NCBI GenBank assembly: GCA_049841135.1
Contig: JASGHK010000002.1
Span: forward strand, 186,001 to 250,000
Source: JACRCT01 sp049841135
GTDB lineage: Bacteria > Myxococcota > Myxococcia > Myxococcales > UBA5297
Reading direction: 5' to 3'
DNA length: 64,000 bases
In this document: piece by piece, positions 48,788 to 59,270 of the stretch
Position numbering within the stretch: position 1 is the stretch's first letter
Layout: every line of letters starts with the position of its first letter
Notes under the pieces: model-generated
The model's database searches: none
Told to the model about the DNA's origin: nothing
What the model saw: only the letters and a program-made list of their open reading frames with translations
Made by a program: the position numbers and the translations under genes

Positions 48788-50832
48788 TCACCGGGCAATC
48801 TCGAACACGGCTGCGTCGCCACGAGGCGTCTGCCCCAGCAGTCGCCAGCGGCCGCGCCGGAGCAGCTCGTCTTCCACCCGGTCGGCGCAGCGGATGGCCG
48901 TCGGCTGCTCGGGGCTCACTCCCAGCCTCTCGCGGAGCAACCCGTCGATCTCCCGACTCAGCTCCAGCCCTTCCTTGTTCAGGAGCACATGGGTCGCCCC
49001 GGCCCGCTGCAGCGCCGCCTCGAAGTCGGCTGAGCTGAATAGGAGCAGTAGTCGAAGTAGCCCTGTCCCAGAGGGTCGCCCCACAGGACGGTGCGGTCGA
49101 CGTAGTAGCCCTGCGAGTCCCACATCAACAGCACGCGCGCGTCGGGCGGCGTCAGCCGGTTGGCGGTCACGGCCGCCTCGTGGGCCGGGAACCTCGCGAA
49201 GTACTGCTCCTGTTTCTGCCCGCCGAACACGATGCGGAAGTCCCGGGAGAAGCTGCCCCAGGCCCAGAGCGCCGTCACCAGCACGCCGACTCCGATGACG
49301 GCGGCGATCCCCCGCCTGGCGATTCGCGAGAGGCTCGGCTGCAGCGCGAGCCCGACCAGGATCGAGATCGCGGCGAAGGTGGGGAGCAGGAAGCGCACTT
49401 GCTGCGAGACGAGGAACCAGGCGACGAAGGTGAAGGCAACGAAGCCCCCGACGAACCCGGTGATGCGGCTTCGGCGCAAGAGCCCCAGCGGCAGCAGGGC
49501 CGGGAGCAGGAATCCCACCGAGCGCTCGAAGTTCGCCTGCACCAGCCGCGGGAAGACCCTCCAGGCCTCGCCGGCGCGCGCCAGGCGATAGGGCTCGCTC
49601 CAGAAGACCGGGGCCTCGCGGGCGAGCATCGCGTTCCAGTCCTTGCCGCCCAGAACGGCGTAGCCAAAGGGCCAGACCGGGTTCCCGGTCCACCAGAACG
49701 CGCGCACGAGCCATGGGGCCATGACCAGCGCCGCGATCGCCGCCCACCCAGCGACCGCTCTGGCGGCGGCGCCCGGCCTGCCCTGCTTGAGGGCGCGCAC
49801 CGCGACGAAGACCGCCAGGGGCGCGATGGCGAGGGCCCCGGTGTACTTGCAGGCCAGCGTCAGCCCACCCAGCAGCGCCGAGAGCCACCACCAGGCCCGC
49901 TCCAGCCCGGAGTCCCATTCGAGCAGCGCGGCGAGCGAAAGCGTCGCATAGAGGCAGACGCTCACGTCGGTGCTCGTCACGGAGGCCTGCTCGAGCACCG
50001 CCGGGACCGACAGGAACACGAGGCAGGAGGCAGCCGCCGCCTTCGCGCTCGAGAATCGCGCGACCGTCAGCCCCACCGCCGCCACCGCGAGCAGGGTGAA
50101 CACCAGGCCCAGCATCCGGGCCAGCGCTTCGCCACCGAGGCCGAGACCGACGAGGTAGACCATCTCGGTCAGCAGAGACCGGGTGGAATGGAGCCAGGTG
50201 GGCAGGTGGTCGATCCGCCCAGCCGCCAGGTACGCCTTGGGCAAGGCCAGGTGGTACATCAGCGAGTCGACGTCGGTGACGGGTGCCGACGCGCCGGTCC
50301 AGACGAGCAGCAACAGGACCCCGCACGCGCCAACGATCGCCCAGCCTCCCAGCCCGAGCGGCTCTCGAGCCGGTCGCGGAGCGAGGGCGACCGGCCTGAA
50401 CCAGAACCAGGCCCGGAGCGCCGCGGCAGGCGCGATGGCCAGCCAGAGCCAGCCACCCAGCAGCCCCGCCAGCCCCATCCCCAGCACCAGCGTCCCGAGC
50501 ACCCCGAGGCCCAGCGCCGCGGCGAAAAGCTCGCGCGTCCAGCGGCCCGTGGCCGGCAGCCGCAGAATGCGGAGCAGCGCCTCGCCATAGCCCGACGCGC
50601 CGGCCGTCGTCGCCACCGCAGCCACGAGCCACCCGACGTTCGCCAGGAGCTTCCCGATCTGGAATCCGCGCAGCGAATCGACCGTGGCGTCGAACGCCTG
50701 GCCGAAGAGTTCGCGCTCCCCGGTGTGCTCGAGCCACCAGGGCAGGAAGGCCTGCGCGACGAGCAGGCACCAGGCGGCCGCCCCGAGCCAGAGCGCGAGC
50801 TCCTTCCGAGACGGCTGGCGCGCTTCGTCCAT
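48788..50832 (-). CDS. Polytopic glycosyltransferase-like protein (ArnT/GT39-type, one frameshift)
   Basis: About 681 residues from ATG 50832. A dozen or more helices with a first periplasmic loop WTGASAPVTDVDSLMYHLALPK, where Asp residues sit as in lipid-sugar transferases, and RLTPPDARVLLMWDSQGYYVD in the C-terminal soluble domain. The frame breaks near 49038, consistent with one lost base in a T-run on the coding strand; the tail then continues to TGA 48788. It likely uses polyprenyl-phosphate sugars, as GT-C enzymes do. It converges with the YfhO gene; a second GT-C gene diverges from it at 50948. Confidence 0.72.
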
Positions 50833-50947
50833 GGGTCGGTGGGCTCCTTGCGACGCTGCGAGCGCAGAAGATATACCGAGCGCCCTGGGATCCCGATCGT
50901 CGTCCTCTCGCTGGCCGGACAGGCCATCGGCGTCGAGGGAAGCAACG

Positions 50948-52592
50948 TTGAGCTTGGACAGCGTCACCCCCCGCGTTCCCCGCCCCTCCTTCGGCGTGCT
51001 CGTCTCCGCCATCGTCGCAGGCGCCCTCGGCCTGCGTCTGGTCGAGCTCGGCTCCCAGCCGCTCTGGTTCGACGAGGCGTTCTCCTGGCACATCGCCTCG
51101 TCACAGCACTTCCTGGCCGAGATCGTCCGCGAGAACTCGCCGCCGCTCTACTACCTCCTCTTGCGCGCCCTCACGGCGGTGGTCGGGGACGGCGAGGCGG
51201 GCCTGCGCCTGCTCTCCGCGCTGGCCGGCGCCGCCTTCGTCGCCGGCATCCTCCTGCTGGCCCGCGACCTCTTCGGCGAGACGGTCGCCCTGTGCAGCGG
51301 CGTGCTCGCGGCCGTCGCGCCCTATCACCTGTATTACTCGCAGGAGGCGCGCTCGTACGCGCTGCTCACGGCGCTGCTGGCCTTCGCCTACTGGGCTCTG
51401 GAGCGGGCCCTTCGCAAGGACACCCTGAAGGCCTGGGGCCTGTTCCTGCTCCTGGTTCTCCTCGCGTGCGCCACCCACGTCTTTGCTCCGCTCGCGCTCG
51501 CTCCCTGCCTCGTCCCGGTGCTCGCGGCCCGGGACCGGAGACAGCTCCTGCGCTTCCTCGGCGTGGGCTTCACGGCCGCAGTGGCGCTGGGAGGCTGGCT
51601 CGCGATCTCGGCTCAGTACGCGCTGCGCACCCCCAAGGCCTTCGAGGTGCTGCGCAAGGCCTGGGAGCTCGACGCCGCCGGCGCTCGCCATCCCGCGCAG
51701 CCTGGAGCTGTTCGTCCTGGGCGGGCAGGCCGGCAACCCTCCCATCTTCCTCAAGCAGCTCACCTCGCTCGACTTCCCTTGGCCCCTTCGAGCGCTGGGA
51801 CTCTTGGGCGCCTTGGTCCTCGCCGCCCTCGCCTTCTCGTCGGCTCGCGACACCTCGCTCCCGCGGCCTCCTCTGCGCCGCCACAAGCTCTGGCTCTTCA
51901 CGACACTGCTGGGCCCGCTCGTAGTCCTCTGGCTCGTCTCGGCCGCCTACCGGCCGGTGTACCTCGTCGGCCGCTATGACCTCGTCGCGTTCGCGGCCTG
52001 CCCACTGGTGCTCGGGCTCGGACTCGCCAAGCTCCTCGCCTTGCCGGGCTGGCGGGGCAAGCTGCTCGCGGCGGTCGCCGCCTTGGCGCTCGCGCTCCCC
52101 ATCACCTTCAAGCTCGTGGCCTACTTCCGCGCCGCGCCGCTCGAGGACGCCTCCGCGACCGCCCAGCTCCTCGACCAGAACGTCGCCGACGGCGACCTCG
52201 TCGTCTTCACCGGCGCCCGCGGTGCCCCGACGGTCTACTACCTTCACCGCCTTGGGCACGAGTGCTCGGCCCGCGGCTGTCGCGACGAGCGCGGCCGGCG
52301 CTATGGGCTGCGCCTCTTCCCCGCCGAGCGAGAGCGCGAGCTCTTCCCGCTCAGCCCGCCAACGGAGCCGGCGCGGGTCACCGGCTCCCTCCACGCGCTG
52401 CAGACGGACGCCCGTGAATACGCCTCAGCCGGCACCCGACGCGCCTGGCTGCTCCTCGGCGAGACGACGGTGATCGACGGCCGAGTGCAGCCGGGCGAGG
52501 ACGAAGCCGTGCTGCTCTCGGAGCTGACCAGCGCCGGGTTCAAGACCCAGCCCTTCGCCGGGCTCGGATCGGTCCTGCTCCTCAGCCGCTGA
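50948..52592 (+). CDS. GT39-like dolichyl/undecaprenyl-phosphate mannosyltransferase-type protein (one frameshift)
   Basis: About 547 residues from TTG 50948 (GAGGGAAG upstream). The first loop reads SQPLWFDEAFSWHIAS, the DE-type catalytic motif of GT-C glycosyltransferases (ArnT/GT39), followed by NSPPLYYLLL. About 11 helices, then a C-terminal soluble domain (ADGDLVVFTGARGAPTVYYL). The frame shifts near 51673-51677 (an extra C in GACGCCG). It probably transfers a sugar from a polyprenyl phosphate to a cell-surface acceptor. Confidence 0.8.
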
Positions 52593-52675
52593 CCGTTGGC
52601 ATCGGGAGCTGCACGCGACCCTTGTCTTGGGCGGGCTCCTTTGTCGGCAAATGCGGACCTATCTTCTGCAAGCCG

Positions 52676-54506
52676 TCAGTCGCCCAGCCCCTCGAGACGC
52701 TTCTTGGCCGACTCGCGTCCAGGCTCGGCCGACAGCGCCGCCTTCAGCTCGGCCCGGGCCTCGTCCTTTCGACCCAACCGAGCGAGCGCGTCCGCGTACG
52801 CCTCGTGCGCTTCGCCGGTAGAGAGGGTCCGGGCCGCGCGGCTCAGGTGGGACAGCGCCTCCTCCGGCTCCTTCATCCCCACCAGCGCTCTTCCGAGCTG
52901 CAGCTCCGTTTGGAGATCGCCCGGGACGAGCCTCAGCGCCTCGGCGAGGTGGAGCGCCGCGAACTCATGGGCGCCCAGCTCGAGCGCCTTCCTTCCTTCG
53001 CGCGCATAGAAGGGAAGCTCGCTGCGCCGGCTCCAGCCCGGCCGGTGGGACGCTGGCCCAGGCGAAATAGAGAGCGGCCCCAGCGATCCCCACGCCCAGC
53101 GGAACGAAGCGCTTCGCCACGACCGCAGACGCGATGCGCGCGACGCCGTGGCCGGCCAGCGGCATCAGGGCGATCAGCAGCGGCGCCCGGAACCGGGTGA
53201 CCACCAGCGCCAGCAGCAGCGTCGGCAGGCCGGCGAGCACGGCGATGACCGCTGGCCAGGCCTTCCTCGAGCCTGCGCCAACGCAGGCCAGGGGCACGAC
53301 GATCGGGATGGCGACGGGAAGCGCGGCCAGCACGCTCGAGGCTTGTCGGAAGAGGGCGAGGTCGACGTTCTGGGGCCCTTCGTAGCCGTGCCAGACGTAG
53401 AGGAGCTTGCTCCCAAGGAGCGCGAGGAAGGAGCTCCAGGTCGGGTGCGAGCGCGCCGCGGCGACCAGCGTCGCCAGGAAGTGGCCATCGGACGCGACCA
53501 GGACGTCGGAGTAGAGCTGGCTGGGGACGACTTCGAACGGCGTCGCGTGGCCGGTCAGGTACAGGGCCATCGTCGCCGAGCCCGAAGCGAACCCGAGCGG
53601 CTGCACGCCCACCACCAGGTTCCGAGCGATGGCCGGCGCGAGGGCGAGCAGAGCGCCCGCCGCGGCCAGGCCGGCCGCTGAGAGCCTCTGCGCCCAAGGC
53701 GTCCTCGCCGTCGCCAGCCGCCAGAGGATGAGGAGCACCGGGAAGAAGACGAACGTGGTCTTCACCAGCACCGCGACCCCGAAGGCTGCGCCCAGGACGA
53801 ACCAGCGCCGGCGAGAGTTCCCCTCCACGGTCCACGGCATCAGCCAGGCGAGCAGCGCCGTGGTGAAGGTCACCAGCGAGTCGCGCAGCAGGCTCACCTC
53901 CAACATCGGCGGAACGGGCGCGAGCACCGCCAGGATCCCTGCCGCCAGGCCTGCGGTCTCGCCGAAGAGCTTGCGCGTGAGCGACCAGACGAGCGCGACC
54001 GTCAGCACGCCCAGCGCCAGCTGCCAGAGGTACACGTGCCAGGGATTGGGGCCGGAGAGCCGCCACGTCAGCGCCACGAGGTACGGATAGGCCGGCTCCT
54101 GGTACCAGGTGGGCCCCGCGAGCCAGTAATCCCAGAGCCCCCAAGCCAGCCTCTCGGGATCGGCGGCCTGGCTCGGCGTGAGTCCTGCCCGGGCCGGGAG
54201 CGCTGCGTCGGACTGCGCGGCGGCCAGCGCCGTCTGCTGCATCCACTTGTGCATCGGGTGCAGTGGCTGGCGCTGGAGCCAGTCGCCCGCGGCCAGGTGC
54301 GAGGCCCACTCCTCGAAGAAGCGGTTGTCCGAGTCCTTCAAGTAGTCGTGCAGGTGCGGCAGGGGCCCCGCGCCGAGCTGCAGGCAGACGAGCAGCCGGA
54401 CGAACACCGCCGCGCCGACGATCGCCATCCCTACCCGGAACCGGCGGCGCGCCAGCCAGGCTTCGAGCGCCGCGAGCGCTGGCTGCTGGGCCGGTCCGCC
54501 ATCCAT
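52676..54506 (-). CDS. GT-C glycosyltransferase with C-terminal TPR domain (one frameshift)
   Basis: About 609 residues from ATG 54506. The first loop after TM1 (PLPHLHDYLKDSDNRFFEEW) carries the acidic residues expected of a GT39-type enzyme. About 11 helices follow. After a frame break at 53047-53049 (GGG for GG on the plus strand) the protein continues into ~120 soluble residues with TPR-like repeats (FAALHLAEALRLVPGDLQTE, ALSHLSRAARTLSTGEAHEA). TPR tails on membrane GTs occur in O-glycosylation proteins. It diverges from the protease gene at 54606. Confidence 0.76.
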
Positions 54507-54605
54507 GGCGCCTTCGTCCCACGCGAGCGTCCGGTGGGTCAAGGGCGCCCCGCGGCCGCGAATCCCGACCTTGCCGGTCCCTGCGCCCGGGAACACACTG
54601 GGCTC

Positions 54606-56236
54606 ATGCTTGCCTCGCTGCTCGTCGCGCTCCTGCTCGCCTCCCCGCCCGCCTCCAGCCCCGGTTCCCCCGAGACGCACCTCGGCGTCTCCGAGAAGGG
54701 TCCACAGACCCCCATCCAGAAGGCCATCGACGCGGCCTCCTGCACCGGGGAGTACGCGGACGCCATCCTGGCCCTGTCGCCGCGCGCCCGCGAATTCGAG
54801 CGGCTGCCCGAGGCCAACTACTCCTACTGCCTGCGCAACACCGCCACCTACGAGTGCCTTTACTACGGGGCCGACGGCCGAATCCGGAAGCGGAACGTCA
54901 CCGTCACCGCCCACGGCACCGCCTTCGCCTACAAGGAGAAGAACGACGAGTTCTTCCTCCTGACCAACGATCACGTGGCGACCTGGCCCGCGGTCACCGC
55001 CGACGAGAACGACGCTTCGGGCGTGCCCGGCGGCTGCAAGCGGATCGACGAGCAGCTGCGCCTGGTGCGCGACGAGTCCGACGACTACGAGCCGGGCCAG
55101 GTCCCGGTCGCCAAGGTCGCCAGCGAGCCCTCGCTGGACGCGGCGATCCTCAAGTCCAAGTCCAAGCTCAACCTGATGCCCTACCGCATCGGCCGCAGCG
55201 CCATGCTCAAGAGCGGCAACGTGGTGGAGGTCCGAGGCTTCCCGCTGGGCCTGCTCCAGGCCACCAACTTCGGCAAGGTGGTCACGGCCTACGACCACGA
55301 CCGCGAGAAGGCCTGGGACCACGTCGACTTCGTCACCGATGCCCTGCTCGCGCGCGGCAACTCCGGCAGCCCGGTCTTGGCCGTCTCCTGCCGGACCGGT
55401 GAGCTGGAGCTGGTGGGCCTGTTCCACGCCGGGTATCGCGACTCACCCGCGCTCAACGCCGTGGTGGGCATCGACCAGCTGCGCGAGTTCATGGACACGC
55501 TCAAGCGCACGCGCAGCTCCCGCTTCGACGACACGCCGCTGACCAGCGAGGTCCGCGCCGCCATCGCCGCGGCCCTGACGCACTCCGAGGTCATGCCCTT
55601 CTTCAAGCTCGGCGACCGCACGGCCCGGGCACGCCTGGATGGGACGACCATCGTCTTCGACCTCTTCCACGAGTCCTTCCCTTCGCGCGACAGCGTCTCG
55701 CTTCGGCTGCGCGACTCGCCCGGCGAGGGCGCCGGCGTCCTCGAGTCGATCGGCGTGGAGACGACCACCGGCATGCGCACCGTCAAGGCGGAGGCCGCCG
55801 ACGCCGAGACCCAGGAGGCTCGCCGGGCACCTGCTCGACCTTGCGCGGCGGCAGCTGGTGCGCACCATCGTCTACCGCGAGGCCGCCGCCCTGGCGAAGA
55901 CCTCCCGCGACGCCTCGCGACGCGCGACCGATCTCTTGCGGCAGCTCGACCGCACCAAGACCGAAGCCATCGAGCTGCATTCGCGCGCTCGGCGATGCTG
56001 GCGCGCGCTTCCCGGAGACGCCGGCGACTCCCGCTACCGCAGCGACGCTCACCGGCCCCTCCGTCGCGCCCATCGTCCCGGCCACGGCGGCTGCAGCCGT
56101 AGCCGCTCCGGCGCCAGCCATCGCCCCGGTGGTGTCGACTCCGGCGACGGCACCGCCCTCGACGGCAGCGCCACCGGCGCGCCCTTCCGGTGGCAGCGGG
56201 CCAGCGACCAAGGAGCCGGAGAAGAAGACGAAGTGA
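54606..56236 (+). CDS. Secreted trypsin-like serine protease (two frameshifts)
   Basis: About 542 residues. Signal peptide (1-15, MLASLLVALLLASPP). The trypsin-like domain has the triad His123 (LTNDHVAT), Asp178 (PSLDAAIL) and Ser253 (RGNSGSPVLAV), with RGFPLG ahead of the Ser. A helical region (~380-450) and an Ala/Pro/Thr-rich tail follow. The frame breaks at 55815-55821 (GAGGCTC for GAGCTC) and 55978-55982 (CATTCG for CATCG). Both are insertions, and the corrected length is divisible by three. No PDZ domain is evident. Substrate unknown. Confidence 0.82.
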
Positions 56237-56362
56237 GCGAAGCTGGCGTCGAGCCAGGCGCTGAGTGCAGAAAGTTCGAGGCATTACGCCGGCTCGTCGC
56301 ACTCCTACCGTTAGGCGCCCCAACCCAAGACTTCGCAACGGGGCCAAACGGAGAGCAAGCAC

Positions 56363-58407
56363 ATGTCCAGGCTGATGTTTCTGGCACTCCTTGCTGCGAC
56401 GCTCGCGTCCTGCCGCGTGGACACGAACCTCGGCGACGACCGCGCCGACGCCGCTTTCGGCCCAGACTCGGGCACAGACGCAGGCAAGCCTCCTGGCCTC
56501 GATGCCGCTCTGAACCCTCTCGATGCGGCGACCTCGACCGACGCCGAGGTGGCGGACGTGGGAGCCGCCGAGGCCGCCTCGCTAGACGCGGGACTCGATG
56601 CCGGCTCGCCAGATGTGGGGCTCGATGGCGGCTGGAGTCTGGATGCCGATCACGTCAGCCCCGTCGTCGCCAGCGGCGCTTGCTCCAGTGACGGCTGGTG
56701 CTGGGAGAACCCTTTTCCTGGTGGAAGCCACCTCCTTCGCGCCTACGGCTCGGGGCCCGACGACGTGTGGATCGGAGGCAGTTTCGGCTCCCTGTTTCAT
56801 TGGAACGGGAGCGACTGGGCTCAGGCATGGTCGCTCGAGCACCCCGGCCCCTGCGAGGAGTACCCGGGGCTGTGGAGTGCCAGCGCCACGGACGGCTGGG
56901 TTGTCGGCTCCGAGACCTCGGCCACGGGCGGCTGCATCGCCCACTGGGACGGGGCGGTTTGGACGAAAGTCTCTTCTGGAACCGATTCTGCTCTGGTCGG
57001 CGTGTGGGGTACTCGTTCGAGCGATGTCTGGGCCGTGGGGGATTCCGCGACAATTCTGCACTGGGACGGCCATTCCTGGTCCGTCGCCTACAGCGAGCCG
57101 GGCACGAACATTGGTCTGTACAGCGTCTGGGGAACCGGGCCGGAGGACGTTTGGGCCGTCGGTGGCAACAGCGGAGCCACGAGCGAGCCGGGGACTGTTC
57201 TCCACTGGGACGGCACGTCTTGGTCGAAGGTCGCGACACCAGCACAGGGCTCGCTCTCCACCGTCTGGGCGAACGCGAGCGATGACGCCTGGGCGGTTGG
57301 ACTCGATGGCGTCCTCCACTGGGACGGCACCACCTGGTCGGTCGTTTGGACCGGCACTGCGCTCATTGGAGTGTGGGGCACGGGCCGCGATGACGTCTGG
57401 GCAGTTGGTGGATTCTGGGACCCTTCTCCACTGGGACGGGACTCAGTGGTCGAGCACCCCTGCAGCCGACGTCAACCTCGTTGGCGTCTGGGGCACCTCT
57501 CCATGGAATGCCTGGGCGACCGGCGACAGCGGCGCCATCCTCCACTGGGACGGCAGCGCTTGGACCGGGGTCACGCAGAACTTCGCCCCCGACTCTCCGT
57601 TGGCTTACTGCCTCTGGGCCCGAACCCCGGACGACGTGTGGGCCGGCCCGACCCTTCTGCATCGCGATAGCTCGACCTGGAGTCCGTCACCGACGGCCCC
57701 CACGGTTGGCATCGACACCCAAGCATCCAAGTGCGGCTTCTGGGGCAGCAGTGCCAGCGACGTTTGGGCGGTCGGGCTCAATCCCAGCATCCTGCACTTC
57801 GACGGCTCGCTCTGGTCGAAGGCCCCTGACTCGCCCGCCGGCATGACCGCCATCTGGGGCCTCAGCGCGGAGGACGTCTGGGCCGTCGGCGGATTCGACC
57901 ATCGCCCATTGGGACGGCACTCAATGGGACATTCGCCTCAGCGACGCGAGCGAGACGCTCTTTGCAGTCTGGGGAAGCGGCACGCAGGACGTCTGGGCGG
58001 CTGGAGCCAAGGGCCTCATCCTCCGATGGGACGGCGTCTCCTGGTCGAGTGTTCCCAGCGGAACCACGGTGGACCTGGCCGCGCTTTCCGGCACCGCCTC
58101 AGACCAGGTCTGGGCCGTTGGCAGCTACAACGGGCCTGACTCAGTGATCCTCCATTGGGATGGCACATGGTGGACCACGGTTTTCGCCTCGACCAACAGC
58201 CATTGGCTCACGGGCGTGTGGGCGGCATCGGACAACGACGTCTGGGCCATTGGCGGCATGAGCCTGCACTGGGATGGGAACGCGTGGTCAAGTCCGACTA
58301 GCTTCGGCCGCGCAACCTTCGTCCCAACGACGGTGACGGGCTCCGGCTCGACCGACCTGTGGGTCGCTGGCGGCCCAGCGTCCGCCATCCTCCATCGACA
58401 CCGATAG
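56363..58407 (+). CDS. Lipoprotein with 14 propeller-like repeats (two frameshifts)
   Basis: About 680 residues. A lipoprotein signal (LALLAATLASC, Cys17), a ~95-residue Asp/Ala linker (DAGLDAG type), then 14 repeats of about 38-45 residues with the consensus VWG..xxDVWAVGxxxxILHWDGxxW. The consensus recalls beta-propeller blades, and 14 copies would make two seven-bladed propellers. Frame breaks at 57411-57415 and 57892-57896 are both GATTC where GATC restores the repeat (VGGSGTLLHWDG and VGGSTIAHWDG). It is an outer-membrane-anchored, surface or periplasmic binding protein by inference. Long repeat lipoproteins of this kind occur in Myxococcota. Confidence 0.85.
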
Positions 58408-58495
58408 CCGACTGCTGGAGTGTCGCTCCAGACAAACGAAACGGCCAGAGCCAGCCGGCCCGGGCCATTCGTGACCTCTGGCGCCCGGTCTGCGG

Positions 58496-59266
58496 CTACT
58501 TGTTGGCGATGATCGCCGGCAGCGCCGACTTCTTCTTGAACGCCTTCAGCCCGGACTCGGCGTCTTCCTTGCTGGTGTAGTTGCCCGAGCGGACGCGGAA
58601 GACGTGGCCCTTGCCCGGCACGTCGGCCTCGACGATGTACGGCTTGAGGCCCTTGGCGCTGAGTCGATCGACCAGCTTGTCGGCCTCTTCCTTGCTCGGC
58701 AGCGAGGCGACTTGGAGCGTGAAGCCGCTCGCGGCTTCCTCGTCGTCCGCCTTGGCCGCCTTGTCGAAGGCCGCGGAGAGGCTCTCCTTCTTCTTGGCCG
58801 GCTCTTCCTTCTTGGCCGCCGCCTCTTCCTTCTTGGCGGGCTCGTCCTTCTTCGCGACCTCGTCCTTCTTCGCCGGCTCTTCTTTCTTGGCCTCTTCCTT
58901 CTTCGGCTCGGCCTTCTCCTCGGCCTTCGCCGTGGCCTTGGTCGGCTCGATGGCGGGGCTGGCGGTCGACGGCTTGGTCAGCTCCGCCTGGAAGTTGAGC
59001 TTGGGATCGGCCGGCTTGGCGGCTGGGTCGCCGCCGGTCCCGGTGACCGCGTCGCCGGTGCGGACCTTCTCCTTCTCGTCGATGGCCGCCAGGGCGTCGC
59101 CCGGCTTGGCCGGTCCCACCGCGGCGACCGCGAGGTTCTTGCCGACGAGGACGCCGACCGAGAAGACCGCCCCCGCCACCACCAGCGAGGCGATGACGAA
59201 CGCCGCGATCTGGCGGTTGTCCAGGTGGAGGTCGATTCCGTCGTGCATCCGGTGACTGTCGCGCAT
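58496..59266 (-). CDS. SPOR-domain membrane protein
   Basis: A 256-residue protein. N-terminal cytoplasmic ~20 residues, one helix (~20-44, IAAFVIASLVVAGAVFSVGVLV), then a ~120-residue Lys/Glu/Ala-rich periplasmic linker with tandem EEPAKKDE-like repeats. The C-terminal SPOR fold (~178-256, TLQVASLPSKEEADKLVDRLSAKG) binds denuded glycan strands of septal peptidoglycan in the known family. It starts 4 bp after the argS stop, so it is co-transcribed with argS. A cell-division or septum-related role is likely. Confidence 0.88.
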   Translation of the reverse strand: MRDSHRMHDGIDLHLDNRQIAAFVIASLVVAGAVFSVGVLVGKNLAVAAVGPAKPGDALAAIDEKEKVRTGDAVTGTGGDPAAKPADPKLNFQAELTKPSTASPAIEPTKATAKAEEKAEPKKEEAKKEEPAKKDEVAKKDEPAKKEEAAAKKEEPAKKKESLSAAFDKAAKADDEEAASGFTLQVASLPSKEEADKLVDRLSAKGLKPYIVEADVPGKGHVFRVRSGNYTSKEDAESGLKAFKKKSALPAIIANK

Positions 59267-59270
59267 GGCT

